A stretch of DNA of 64,000 bases from Ecdyonurus torrentis (GCA_949318235.1 OX439132.1:20910217-20974216); one strand, 5' to 3'; shown: positions 1 through 10,850, counted from the first letter of the stretch. Notes: generated by a model not told the origin, from the sequence alone. Program-made: numbers and translations.

Positions 1-463
1 ACCTTATCACAAAAAATAGGTACTTCCAAAAACCGACGCATAAGAATTTCAAACTTTGTTTAAAGAATCTTAAAAAACAAATTTTTATAAATAAAGTAAG
101 AAAACTAGCTATAACCAAATTGGGATGCGGTAAGGACAAGTTGGACTGGGAAAATTTTGTTTTGCCCACTATTGAAACTATTTTCAAAAATATGCATATT
201 GAAATACATGTTTTCTGCAACAAAAAATAAATGTTAACATGCATAGCAGCAATAACAATAAAGTTATATATTAATTTGTATATGAAAGTTTTTTTATTTT
301 ATTCAAGAGGAATCGGGGCGAAACTCAGTTTTATTGTGATAGAGGGTCGCATGCGAGGGAAGGGAAAGACCCCAGGCGCTGCAATCGGGATGCATGCCTT
401 ATATATATAAACCCTATACGCGTGAAAAAAGTTTTGTAAAAGATATTATATATTAAAAGTATT
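1..463. other. AT-rich intergenic sequence, no gene seen
   Basis: No open frame of note and no splice-flanked segment resembling a known protein. A short less AT-rich patch around 305-400 has no recognisable identity. Confidence 0.5.
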
Positions 464-795
464 CAATGAGGAAGACTACAAAAAATGTAGGAGGTTATTT
501 TATATTCTAGAATAGCGGACATATTAATTGTCCCGAATTGATACACACAAAGTGAATTTTTAATTTTTGGAGTATATGTAATTATTGTTATTAATTTTTT
601 AATGTCAAGAAATGAGACAGAGTATACGTCACAGGCGCTGCTGCAGCTTATGCATATGTGAGCATAGAAAAAAGTTGAAGCCTGTCGTGACGTCATTTAT
701 TTGTGACTAAAAAATTAATTAAAATATACTGAAAATTTATATAAAATTCACATATTAGTCGATTCAGAGAGGTAATGCAAAATGTCTTTTAGACG
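464..795. mobile_element. Foldback element, family F copy 1
   Basis: The left end reads CAATGAGGAAGAC and is followed by a TATATTCTAGAA block. The right part carries the inverted form of the internal blocks (AATTCACATAT, GTCGATTCAG). The same block order recurs near 24258, 39260 and 43735, which defines a dispersed family: TATTCTAGAAG, a TGAATCGA-like site, GTGAATTTCTAATTTTTGAG, a TTAATTAATTTTT block and a TGACGTCA-like core, then the mirror image. This is the most diverged copy. No transposase frame is present. Exact ends are uncertain. Confidence 0.6.
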
Positions 796-1000
796 TGCGG
801 ATCCAGGGGGGAGGGCGACCGCCCCCCTCTCCCCAAAACGGCCCGCATGGGTGGAAAAATGAGTCAAAATTGAAAAAAATTAGTCCATACAAAGAAAAAA
901 GTTGCGCCTCCGGCGCGCAACTTTTATTGTTGCATTAATTCTCGTAGATAAGCGTTTGAATCCTGAACCTGAACAACACAAAATAATTTGTCTATAACAT
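796..1000. other. GC-rich block plus short hairpin
   Basis: A G/C-homopolymer-rich segment (about 800-850) is followed by a short hairpin at about 895-926 whose arms are AAAGTTGCGC and GCGCAACTTT. It resembles the tail of an interspersed repeat, but no family is assigned. Ns follow directly. Confidence 0.35.
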
Positions 1001-1200
1001 NNNNNNNNNNNNNNNNNNNNNNNNNNNNNNNNNNNNNNNNNNNNNNNNNNNNNNNNNNNNNNNNNNNNNNNNNNNNNNNNNNNNNNNNNNNNNNNNNNNN
1101 NNNNNNNNNNNNNNNNNNNNNNNNNNNNNNNNNNNNNNNNNNNNNNNNNNNNNNNNNNNNNNNNNNNNNNNNNNNNNNNNNNNNNNNNNNNNNNNNNNNN
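1001..1200. other. Assembly gap (200 Ns)
   Basis: A run of exactly 200 N, the usual placeholder for a gap of unknown size. It falls just downstream of the only exon of the partial gene at 1476-2005, so later exons of that gene may be in or beyond the gap. Confidence 0.99.
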
Positions 1201-1475
1201 CTTTGATTGAGGTTTGAAGCTTCTTTTGCTATTAAAAAAATAAAAATGACGTTTTTCCTATGCTGGCCTATGTATTCATAACCAGCAAAATGGCGGCTCT
1301 TAAATATGAGTGCAACCGGTCTATTATAGAAAAAAATATTAAGACTTTTGTTTTTCGTTTTCCTAAACTCGGGTGCTAGCTCATTGGTCGTATCCCTGCT
1401 CCTCGTACTCGATATATATACAGCTAGGATCTATATAAAAACTATATATAATATATGTCTATATTACATACTTAC

Positions 1476-2005
1476 TCTATCAAATTATCTGGTTGATAAA
1501 AATCATTGTCATCTTCATCATACGTGTAGAAACGACAGCGCTCCAAAGCAACCAATGTCTTTTTGTTGTTGATAGTACTCTCCAAAATTGCCGTACGTTG
1601 ACGGTTGACAAATGCAATAACTCTGCCACTTTGACAACACACATCAGGCGTATTATAATCATCAGATTCTTCATCAGAGGAATATTCACTTTCCGATTGA
1701 CAGTCAAATATAGGTTTGCTTCCAATCCATACAAGGGTTGCTTGGTACCAAACATCATAGCCATATTCATAAACTGGTTTTCTGAATCTTTCTGCATTAA
1801 AATGAATGTGAGTGCCAACTGGTGCATATTCATTTATTCCTTTCCAAGAAGTGCTCTTGCATTGTTCACCATAAATGTATAAATCTTCTAGATCGAAGAA
1901 AGCTCTAAAAGTATATCCATCACTTTGTAAGCTTGTCAAACCCACACTATTATCATGGATGCCTTTTACCATTCCACTCCATCCATTTGCGTATACTGCA
2001 GCCAT
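1476..2005 (-). CDS. First exon of a repeat protein of unrecognised family (gene B, partial)
   Basis: Function unknown. The minus-strand exon starts at an ATG (2005; an upstream in-frame ATG at 2029 is possible) and ends at a GTAAGT donor (1475-1470), phase 2, so the protein continues in exons not visible here. About 177 residues. The paralogue at 8234-10850 starts at the matching place: MAAVYANGWSG here, MSFLEGWSG there. One complete module of about 90 residues runs from GWSG to YDVWYQATLVWIGSKP. An acidic linker (ESEYSSDEESDD) follows, then the first half of a second module ending in LVALERCRFY. Alternating hydrophobic residues and conserved glycines suggest small beta domains (OB- or SH3-like), but this is inference. 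It is probably a tandem duplicate of the neighbouring gene. Confidence 0.6.
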
Positions 2006-2210
2006 ATAGTATCCTTTGTAGTAGTACACAGAAATTACTGTGGAAAATTAAATTCTATATAATATATACAATTACTATGTGCTACTATTTCTATTTATAA
2101 TAAACTAAATATATCAAGTATTTATTCTTAATAAATATAAAATACATAAAATAAACAATTGTTATCATATATATTTTTGAAAGATTTTAGTGTGCAATAA
2201 CAGAGAAGAC
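2006..2210. other. Upstream sequence of gene B
   Basis: AT-rich. It should contain the promoter or 5' UTR of the gene at 1476-2005, but no motif can be assigned. Confidence 0.3.
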
Positions 2211-3007
2211 TATGCAGAGATATATCATAGGTATAAGCAAATTGATGTCGCTGAGAGTGGGGGAGTGCGCTTACGATATAAGTATTTTTAATGGTTTCCA
2301 AGCTGTTGTGACCCTATGACCCTATGTGGCCTATGACGGCCTATGACTACAAGCAGAGATGTAAAATTCGCGAATTTAAGATTTCGGCGAATGTTCGCGC
2401 GAATATTCGCGAATATTCGCGAATATTCGCGAGTTTTCGCGAACTTTCAAGATGGCGGCCCTAGAACAGCTGACGTCTCAGAAATTTAATAAAAAAATTA
2501 TTAAAATCATTTTAGGAGATTGTCAGGGTCATAAAAATAGTATCAATCGATTCAGAATTAAAATTAAAAAAAAAAGTCAAAAAAAAAATTTTTTTTCTTT
2601 AAAAAAATTTTTTTTGGCCAATCTACCTATTTTAATTAAAAATTAATTAATTAAGTAGATTAACCATGAAAAAAGTTAATTTAAATCTCTTTTAGTTTCC
2701 GAGTTATGTGGCTTTGAAGTTTGGCGGGAAATTTGAAATTTTTAATGTTCGCGAACATTGGCGAACTTTGCCCGCGAATATTCGCGCATATTCGCGAATA
2801 TTCGCGAATATTCGCGCGAACATTCGCGGGCTTACATCTCTGACTACAAGAGGGCAGTGTAGTCAGGGCAGTCATGTTCAGTCATGTTAAAGTTCTCTAG
2901 GCAGTCCGGGTCACAACTGCTTGGAAACCATTAGAAATACTAGTAGACACTCCCCACTCTCAGCGACATCAATTTGCTTATACCTGATATCTCTGTAGTC
3001 TTCTCTG
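2211..3007. mobile_element. Foldback element with a nested insertion
   Basis: The outer arms are inverted copies of each other: CAGAGAAGACTA and the following segment GGTATAAGCAAATTGATGTC on the left, their reverse complement ending at 3007 on the right. A second inverted block contains ATGGTTTCCAAGC. The ends look hAT-like (CAGAG), but the flanks (TGCAATAA and TGCATGGT) do not give a clean duplication. The element at 2354-2842 is inserted inside it. Confidence 0.75.
2354..2842. mobile_element. hAT-like MITE with 8-bp target-site duplication
   Basis: Perfect 11-bp terminal inverted repeats CAGAGATGTAA and TTACATCTCTG are flanked by the direct repeat ACTACAAG (2346-2353 and 2843-2850). An 8-bp duplication with a CAGAG start (YARNG pattern) is characteristic of the hAT superfamily. 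Both ends contain arrays of TTCGCG and CGAATATTCG, probably subterminal transposase-binding repeats by analogy with Ac. There is no coding capacity, so it is non-autonomous. It lies within the older foldback at 2211-3007. Confidence 0.9.
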
Positions 3008-3016
3008 TGCATGGTT

Positions 3017-3260
3017 ATAGCCTAACTTATAAATTTACATAAAAATTATATAAAAATGATAGCAACCTGGTCCAAGATCCAACCTCTAGGATCGTTGACC
3101 TGATCCTGATTCCAAATTGCTTTCCAGCTGTTTTGTGGATAGCCTAACTTATAAATTTACATAAAAATTATATAAAAATGATAGCAACCTGGTCCAAGAT
3201 CCAACCTCTAGGATCGTTGACCTGATCCTGATTCCAAATTGCTTTCCAGCTGTTTTGTGG
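3017..3260. repeat. Tandem duplication, 2 x 122 bp
   Basis: Two adjacent copies (3017-3138 and 3139-3260), starting ATAGCCTAAC and ending CAGCTGTTTTGTGG, appear identical by eye. Identity suggests a very recent duplication or an assembly artefact. Confidence 0.9.
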
Positions 3261-5035
3261 ATGTTGTGTTGTGATGGTTGTGACAATGATTCTTTAGAAT
3301 CGTTGTGTTGTACAACACAACGTGAGAGGTGTGATCTGGTCGAGCTGGTTATGTGACAATAAAGGTAAATTCCTTAGTTGTGACTTTTGTGACGAACGTA
3401 AAATGCACAAAAATGGAAAAAGCGCCAATCCTTGGCTTGGCATAAATTAATAAATATAATCAGATCCAGGGGATTCCCCACGCCCCACATCAGTTGCGCA
3501 CCAGTTGAAAGTTGAAAAGAAAACAAAGGAAAAGCGCAGCTTTTCAAAATAAAACTATGTTCTATGAATGTATGGGATTAGTGTTATTATTGTTTTATAT
3601 CATTTTGTGTCATATATAAAATAAAATGTAATAATATTTCCAAAGAAAATTAATGTAAAAAAATATATATTTTAAAAGTCGACGATATGAAAATTAAAAT
3701 ATACAATGGAGGTTATCGGTTTAAAAAAGTTCTATATGGTTTTTACAACACGTAAAAGTATATAAATCTAGTATTTCTTATTTCTTATTAAATTTTCTCC
3801 TAAATCAATAGTTTAGTTTTCTCAAAATTAAAAAAAAAAAAAAAAAAAAAAAAATGTTTTTCCCCATGCGTAATGTTAAATGAGGGGACCCTTAATTATA
3901 GCTTTCCCCGCGCGCTAAATCGATGCTCCGCATAGATTATGCCGTAGCCGTACTATTAAAAAAATTAATATAAATTAATTTAATGAACATAATCAACACA
4001 AATCATAATCAAACAAATTTTATTCGTAGGCCTGTATGTAACAGTTTTTTTATGCAATTTATGCTAATTTTAGTTAAGAGGTTATATTGAAACTTTTGGG
4101 ACCATATATATTTTGAATATATGCACTCATGGTGAATATTTTAAAATTTGTGTTTTTATAAAAAGGGCCCATTTCATTTTTTTTTTATTACTTTTTTTTT
4201 TTTTTAATTAAAGAAATTTTATATACATATATAGGCCTATCACAAAATTTAATTGCATTTTAAATTGCCATCACACCTTTAAGCATAAATCACTGCACTG
4301 AATCCTATTACTGATAGATAAAAATGGTCAAGTTATTTCACGTTCACATTCACAAATATCTATATAGCTACTGAAAGTTACTCAGGTCAACTATAGAGTC
4401 CTAGAAGGATGAAGAACTCTTCTATAGGACTAGTCAGCTATAGCTGTGTGTACATTGGCTGCAATATTCAAATACAGAACAATTAAGAAAATATTTTACA
4501 TGTTCTAGCTCAATAATAAGAAAACTAATGATATCACATTTATTATAGGTTTTATTATTAGAGTCCATTTGAATTTTGAACACATAAATACAGTCTGTTA
4601 CATAACCATTAAGTTTCCTTTATATATATTAAGCAAAAGAAAATAAATACTTTTAAATTTTTATATACATATTATATAGATATATATGGCACACACAAAA
4701 ATAATAATAATACAAAAGTTATTATAGCATTTATACTTGATACATAAAGATTTAAATTGGATATATCATGGCAATAAAGCACAAACTGTGTGTATCTGCA
4801 AAAGTAACAATAAAGTTCTACAACAAGATCAGAGTTTTGACGTTGCTGCTTTTGCACATACATGGTTTGTGCTCTAATGCCATTATAATTCTAGTTTAAA
4901 AATATATATATTTAGAAAATAGTTGGTAGAGCACATAGAGATTCAACAAGCTCTAATATATCTAACAACTATTTTCTAAATATATTTTTTTAACTCATTA
5001 ATATCAACGGCAGTTTTTTTTTTTCTCTCTTTTTA
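3261..5035. other. Non-coding AT-rich interval
   Basis: No gene found. It contains a 22-bp perfect palindrome at 3301-3322 (halves CGTTGTGTTGT and ACAACACAACG), a poly-A tract near 3829-3854 and a short imperfect hairpin around 4910-4988 (TTTAGAAAATAGTTG and its complement). Confidence 0.45.
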
Positions 5036-5194
5036 AGGTAGAGACAGTGGTAAAAAAATATCGCATTTTTATTGTGACAGCGATAGTAAACTAGCTCTCT
5101 GATTGGCTCGAGAGTTCCCACTAGCCAATCAGAGAGCTAGTTTACTATCGCTGTCACAATAAAAATGCGTTATTTTTACCACTGTCTCTACCTT
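5036..5194. mobile_element. 159-bp MITE, near-complete palindrome, TTA target duplication
   Basis: Arms of about 70 bp start AGGTAGAGACAGTGG and end in the reverse complement, meeting near the centre. It is flanked by TTA at 5033-5035 and 5195-5197. A 3-bp TWA duplication is the PIF/Harbinger signature. Confidence 0.8.
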
Positions 5195-5743
5195 TACTTA
5201 TTATTTTATTTCTGTGGCATTTAATTTTCAACCCATGATTTTTGTTTCTTTCAATTCAATTTTACTATAAAATGCATCAAATACATATATAACTGTCACC
5301 ATTGTAGACTCACTCATTTAATACTGTAGAAAAAGTATTTCCCTTAGTTTAAGTCTAAAGTTAACCAGTTGGAGAGGTTGGCGAGTAGTTCAGTTAATGA
5401 AATAGGGCTGGGTATAACTAATGCTGATGTACCTATATAATAAGTTTTGCCACATAGGCAGTAAAATTGTTAGTTATAAAATAACAAGGACCAAGGCAAT
5501 GACTTATTAAACTTGCAGAGAGAGAGAAGAGTTGTGGTTTTATCATCAACAAACGATTAAAATTATGGTTTCTTAATTACATATATATATTATACAATAC
5601 AGTGCAGTCATTGAGTCTTTGCCAATATTAAAAAAATATTGTTACAAATTAAATGTAGCAGTCATAAATATTGGAAAAGTAGGCTATAAACATTTTTCTA
5701 AAATATTATTGATCAGCTATGAACACAGATATACTTTTAAATG

Positions 5744-5766
5744 CCCCCCCCCCCCCCCCCCCCCCC
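5744..5766. repeat. Poly-C tract (23 C)
   Basis: Uninterrupted C homopolymer in AT-rich sequence. Similar runs occur at 7437-7449 (C), 12968-12983 (G), 24957-24972 (G) and about 35810-35821 (G). Confidence 0.95.
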
Positions 5767-5929
5767 TGTTGTAAGTAAAGCAGTAGAAAATAGTTTTTTT
5801 AACATTTAAATTTGTCAGCCACAATTAAGATCTTAAAAATATAGTACATATTATATAACTTCTGCTATAATATCTCCTTTTCCAAAAAAAAAATCCTGGA
5901 TTTTGAGTCAATTTGGGTGAAAATAACAA

Positions 5930-6115
5930 ATTGTAACCAAATGGATTGAAATTTAGGAAAACAAAAGCTTGGAGGCTCAGTAAGTTACAGTAAAAATTTC
6001 AACTCTTAGAAATAATTTGAACTTGAGTTATAGCTGTTTCATTCCCTCATTAGAAAGCATGTTAAATTGAGACAGGAACACAAAGTCATCTGCTAGTACC
6101 TTGTTAATATTGTTG
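5930..6115. repeat. Half-copy of a dispersed repeat shared with 37225-37560
   Basis: Shared blocks include GTAAAAATTTCA, CTTGAGTTAT, TTCATTCCC and GTCATCTGCTAG, in the same order as the right half of the foldback at 37225-37560. No coding potential. Confidence 0.55.
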
Positions 6116-6252
6116 AGCTAAAAAATGAAATAAATAAAAAAATAAATAAATAAAGCAGAATATGCAAGATATTATGTTTGATTTTTTTTAGTAGTATAAG
6201 GGTCTAATTAATATTAAGAATTATTAAGAGATAATTATTGTAATGTTATGTA

Positions 6253-7081
6253 TAGAGACCGGATTTTTTGGTTTCACCACTTTTTTTCAGTCATCAATCA
6301 TTAGGTCACTTTCAATCAAAAATGAGTGCAAATTACGTAAAATAAAGTCATTTCAGACCCATTTGTTTTCACCATTCACCAACATTTTTTGGTTTGTCAC
6401 CATTTTTACAATTTTTTACTTTTTGTTTTGTTTTGTTTTACCATTTTTAAGGTTTTTGACAAAAAAAAAAAAAAAAAAAAAAAGTCATTTTTTTATAAAA
6501 CCTATTAAAAACAGAACTTATTTACTATAATATATAAGAAAAATTAAAAAAGAACCATAAAATATGACGAAAAAAAAAAAAGCCCATAATGCTTTAAATG
6601 AATAATAATAACTCTCCCTTATCTGACTGTCACGATGAGTTGTAAAAAAATTGGTATTACATTTTGGGTAGCTATTAGAAGTGTTATACCTTTAAATATT
6701 AAAATACATTAAAAATTTAAATGATCAAAGTTTGAAAGTAGATTTATATTTTAAATTTAATATATATACAAAAATTAAAAATTATTACTAAATTTGAATA
6801 ATTACTACTATGATGTAGTACAAAATATTGTATATTTTATTATAAAAAAACTATGTATTTCTATAGTAATTATTATTTTTGTATGAAATTAGTAAAACGT
6901 CTTAAACATTCTGTTTTATTACGAAAGTAAAAATAAACACTTTTTATACAATTTCAAGTTTTTCACCATTTTTTCAAAAAATTCACAATTTTTCAACATT
7001 TTGCACCATTTTTTTTGCGAAAAAATTCACCTTTTTTTGTGACATTTTTGGAAAAATGTTCACCAAAAAATCCAGTCTCTA
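6253..7081. mobile_element. 829-bp hAT-like non-autonomous transposon
   Basis: Terminal inverted repeats of about 20 bp, TAGAGACYGGATTTTTTGGT (one mismatch), are flanked by the 8-bp direct repeat GTTATGTA (6245-6252 and 7082-7089). TAGAG fits the YARNG end pattern of hAT elements. The interior is AT-rich with repeated CACCATTTTT motifs near both ends and no transposase. Confidence 0.9.
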
Positions 7082-7467
7082 GTTATGTATAATATCGCTG
7101 TTGTTTGTCTCTATTGGCCGATGTTTTTTTGACCTTGAAAAAATAAAAATCATCGGATCGACCTCAAATTTTGGTGACTGTGAGCTGTGACTATCTGAAA
7201 GCAAGTGCTGGAATGACAAGACGGAGCTGTATTTATACCCGCATCCCAAGTGTGTCGCTGCGGCTTACATTCCTTTTGGTTAACAGGGATTTAAAGAAAA
7301 TAGTAGCATAAATATAGGAGGTTAAAGATGAACTAAAAAAAAAAAAAGCGACCTTTGCACTGGTTCAAAATTTAGGAAAATAATTGATGTTGTGATAATT
7401 GATTGATAAAAACATATTAGAATAACGAAAACATATCCCCCCCCCCCCCTCAAATAATATATATCGA

Positions 7468-7667
7468 GGGCTATGCGGCATTTTGGTACTACTGCAATCT
7501 CCACGGGTGTAATTTTGGCACATCTGTAGTCTCTGCGCTCCCCTCATTTGAAACTCCGTTATATGCTTAGCCTGTACAGATGTGCCATTAGAAGGCGCGG
7601 CGGAGATTGCAGAGGTGCGAAAAGTGCATCCGCAGAGATTGCAGTAGTACTAAAATGCCGCCTAGCC
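7468..7667. mobile_element. Foldback element of about 200 bp
   Basis: The left arm GCGGCATTTTGGTACTACTG and the right arm with its reverse complement flank a loop containing CAATCTCC-type and CACATCTGTA repeats. Termini are approximate and no clear duplication was seen. Confidence 0.65.
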
Positions 7668-8233
7668 ATCAATACATATATAAAAAAAGGGCAGTTAAGG
7701 CTATTCAAAAGTTATACATAATCTCCATTTTTTTATGTATTTCATTTGAAAGGCAATGACAATAGACAATGACAATGGTGATAAAAATTATAGGACCCAT
7801 AACTGTCAGATAAGGAAGGTCTTATGAAAAAAAAAATTAAAAAATAATCTTGCATAGCAACCCCCTAAAATTATTTATATTTTTAGAGCTGGCTCATCCT
7901 TAAGTGTTATTGTAATAATAATAACTTGTACATTTTAAGTCAAATCCCCACAGTACCTCTTTTTGGCATTAATACACAAGTCAAATAGCAAGAAAATATA
8001 GTTGGCCCTGTTGAGGATGGAGATGCAAAAAAGAATTTAAACATTTTACAACAGTTAATATCTCCAGGAACTATTTTTTAATTGAAGAAAAAGTTATCAA
8101 TTTAGATGAAGGTAAAGTTATTTTTACTTTCAAACAATGACATCAGATTTGCAAGTCTTCTTTATAATATATCACCTTTTTTATATCTGAAGTAGTTAAC
8201 TTACAAACTGCATAAAAACCTATTAGCATGGGT
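7668..8233. other. Intergenic sequence downstream of gene A
   Basis: No coding signal. No canonical minus-strand AATAAA close to the stop codon at 8234-8236 could be singled out with confidence. Confidence 0.35.
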
Positions 8234-10850
8234 TTACTTGAGGATATTAGCATGCAGAGCAGTGAAAAGATCAACAGTCAAGACTGCAGGCAGGTCTAGC
8301 ATGTGAGAGGGCCGAGGTAGTTCCAGTTGAGGCCGCACTCCAAGCCATGCCAAGCTGACTCGATACTCAACACCACAAGGTAGACAACCTCCTATGTAGA
8401 AAGGCTCAAAGCGTACAGGTGTGCCAATTCTTAACACCCTAAAATATAAATAAAAATATATTAATCAAAAATATTTTTATAAATCGATGTTGTTGCGAAC
8501 AAAATGTCCATCTCATTTTTTTTATCAGTGAAAGCAAAATGTCTATCATGTTTTTTTGTCACAAGAAGCAATAATGCTGTTCGTAAACCCTGTTCTCTGC
8601 TCCTAAAATGACGATTGCCTTTGGTTATTTAAATAGAATGCACATTTTTTGGTGCAAGAAAACAGGGTTTACGAACAACACTATTATGTGTAAGTTGTTT
8701 CCGAACGTAATGTAGATGGCGCTCAACTTACACATTTTGCTTTCATTGATAAAAAACAAGATAAACATTTTGTTTGCAACAACATCGAAATAGAATAAGA
8801 TAACTAGGAAAAGCTACTTTTGTTTGGTAAAAAAGGGACATAAATATTTTACAATAATATATACCTATAATAAGTTATAATAACCCAAGTACAGTACTGC
8901 ACTATTATTATTATTATTTTTTTTTTTTTTTTTACTCTTTTATGTAGCTATTTTTTCCCCTTCCTTCCCATAGCAAAACTTACGTAGCAATATCAGGTGA
9001 ACAAATACGATTGTTGATGTAGAGTCTGCATCTTTCCACAGCAATTAGTGCAGGTTTATTTTCAATCTCACTTTTAACTACAGCTGTAGATGAGTTAGGT
9101 AAGGCTACCACCAATCCAACTAGGCCTGGTAGAGGAGGAGCTTGACTAGAGGTAGAAGGACCAGGAACATTTTGAAGAACTGTATTTGTACTTCTATCAA
9201 CCTTTACTGCATGGACTGGTACATGTGGTGGTGCGCCAGGTAGAGAGAAATCAGACGCAGAGGATGGTCCTGGTAATGAGGGATTAGGAGCTGTTACATT
9301 CTGTTCAGGTGGGAAGACAATTTGATCTGGTAAATGAGGAACATGGACTGGCCTTTTCACATCAATATCTGGTCTCCACACAAGCCAAGCTAAGCTAGCT
9401 TGATAGGCGACTGCTGAAGGATGAATGCTTCTTAATTTGTATGCTTCAAAGAAAACTTTCATTCCCAATTGAAGGTCACTGAAACAAAACATGAAACCGC
9501 AAGTTAAAATCAAAGACAATTTTCTTCACTTTATAGATAAAAGTGATGTTGCAAGGAAAACAAGGAAAGAAATATACCTATTGATCAAAAGAGGATGCAC
9601 TAATTCGAATATAGTGGAGGAACCGGTGAAGGACTTGTTATGAATGATAATGAGGAAGACTAATGATTTTTGGGACAGCATTTGAGCACATATTTAGAAA
9701 GAGCATAATTAGTAGATTCTATTGACATCAATATTTACCTTTATTACTTAAATTTCAGCCATTAATTAATGATTTAAAAGTGGCGGCCACGCCCCCAAGA
9801 AGCCTGTGCCGTTAGTCATTTGTTTGAATTTGCAGCGGAGTCTGATGTTCTTCTGCAAATTTGGATACGAGATTTTAAATTTTACGCGAATTTTTAAAAT
9901 CTCGTATCCAAATTTGCAGAAGAACATCAGACTCCGCTGCAAATTCAAACAAATGACTAACGGCACAGGCTTCTTGGGGGCGTGGCTGCCACTTTTAAAT
10001 CATTAATTAATCGCTGAAATTTAAGTAATAAAGGTAAATATTGATGTCAGTAGAATCTACTAATTATGCTCTTTCTAAAAATGTGCTCAAATGCTGTCCC
10101 AAAAATCATTAGTCTTCCTCATTGTTTCATAGATTTTGAGAGCGCACCTGTTATAGCATGCTTATTGACACTTAAGTAATGTCAAACAGATATAGCAAAT
10201 TTAATGCTTATATTAACTTACTTGGCAATATTTTTGGAAGCAGGCTGTCCATTAATGAAGAGCCGGCAACGTTCCACAGCTACAAGAATGTTTTTCTTCT
10301 CAATTCTAGCTTTGACGATTGCTGTGTTTCTGTTGACAATGCTCACGACCTTTCCACTCTCACCATATAGATCAGGTACATCACCATTCAAACTTTCATA
10401 TTCTGATGATGAATCATTGTTCGTCGCTTCTACTGGCTTTGGTCCGACCCATACAAGAGTGGCTTGATACCATACATTGACTCCTTTGTCATACTGTGGT
10501 TTAATTTGTTTTTCTGCATTAAAATGAAGTAAATCACCTAATTTTACATAGCTATGTAAGTGTCCTCGGTCAGAACAAGCTCTCCCATTGATTTGTAAAG
10601 CCTAGGACAGCCGTCATTCTTATCCCCTTTTCTTAGCGCAGCGATAAGAGCTTGGACAATGCTAACTTTATGAACGCTATCGCAGGGGTGGGATAAGAAT
10701 TGCGATAAGAAACGACCGCTGTCCTGCCCTTAAGCACGATGTATCAAAGACGACTTCAAATGGGCACCCATCGATCACAATGGAGATGATTCCTGTCTTA
10801 GTTTTCAAATACCGATCAAGCCTCCCAGACCATCCTTCCAAAAAAGACAT
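8234..10850 (-). CDS. Three-repeat protein of unrecognised family (gene A), exon 1 disrupted by a MITE
   Basis: Function unknown. Coding exons on the minus strand: 10850-10215 (approximate end, donor GTAAGT), 9478-8984 and 8438-8234. Both introns are phase 2 with GTAAGT donors. The ATG (10850) gives MSFLEGWSGRL. Three modules of about 85-90 residues are visible. Module 1 ends VWYQATLVWVGPKP. Module 2 has LVAVERCRLFI, then, across intron 1, LGMKVFFEAY and YQASLAWLVWRP. Module 3 has LIAVERCRLYI, then, across intron 2, RIGTPVRFEPF and SLAWLGVRP. Both introns cut the modules at the same place, just after ERCRxxI, which implies internal duplication of an exon unit. The linker between modules 2 and 3 is Pro/Ser-rich. 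Exon 1 contains a 132-bp insertion (10599-10730) with in-frame stops, so this allele may be null. Intron 1 contains the 475-bp palindrome at 9649-10123. Confidence 0.65.
8485..8787. mobile_element. Foldback element with a nested hairpin
   Basis: The outer inverted repeats are CGATGTTGTTGC and GCAACAACATCG, followed inward by GCAAAATGT and ACATTTTGC. It lies in intron 2 of gene A. A related half (GTAGATGGTGCTCGACTTAC) is found around 18890-18990. The smaller hairpin element H1 interrupts it. Confidence 0.65.
8571..8687. mobile_element. Mini-hairpin element, family H copy 1
   Basis: About 115 bp with inverted ends GTTCGTAAACCCTGTT and AACAGGGTTTACGAAC and internal blocks GCTCCTAAAATGACGAT and TTTTTTGGTGCA. 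Other copies lie at 11873-11976 and 27637-27757. It is nested inside the foldback at 8485-8787. Confidence 0.8.
9649..10123. mobile_element. 475-bp near-perfect palindromic element, family G copy 1
   Basis: The two halves are reverse complements with very few differences, starting AATGAGGAAGACTAATG and ending in its complement. The centre lies around TTTTACGCGAATTTTTAAAA. The same short frame reads on both strands, which is a consequence of the symmetry and not a gene. A second copy of exactly the same length is at 12454-12928. It sits in intron 1 of gene A. No duplication was identified. Confidence 0.9.
10599..10730. mobile_element. 132-bp Tourist/Harbinger-like MITE inserted in a coding exon
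   Basis: Ends AGCCTAGGACAGC and GCTGTCCTGCCCT are imperfect inverted repeats. It is flanked by TAA at 10596-10598 and 10731-10733 (TTA on the coding strand). The length is 44 codons and the coding frame is the same on both sides, but the element carries in-frame stops. Without it, FDTSCLQINGRAC aligns position for position with FDLEDLYIYGEQC of the paralogue at 1476-2005. That alignment fixes both the insertion point and the 3-bp duplication. Confidence 0.88.

Noticed and set aside
2390..2830. Regular CGAATATTCG motifs suggesting a CRISPR-like array
   Set aside because: Eukaryotic context, no constant spacers, and the motifs sit at the ends of a hAT-like MITE.
6243..6530. 95-residue frame ending in a lysine run
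   Set aside because: It lies in a hAT-like element and passes through a poly-A tract.
9766..10006. Two 66-residue frames on opposite strands with nearly the same protein (also at 12571-12811)
   Set aside because: They are the two arms of a palindromic element read from each strand.
10602..10737. The exon-1 insertion of gene A read as an ordinary intron
   Set aside because: The available GT-AG pairs give 136 or 115 bp and break the frame, whereas the TAA duplication model restores an ungapped match to the paralogue.
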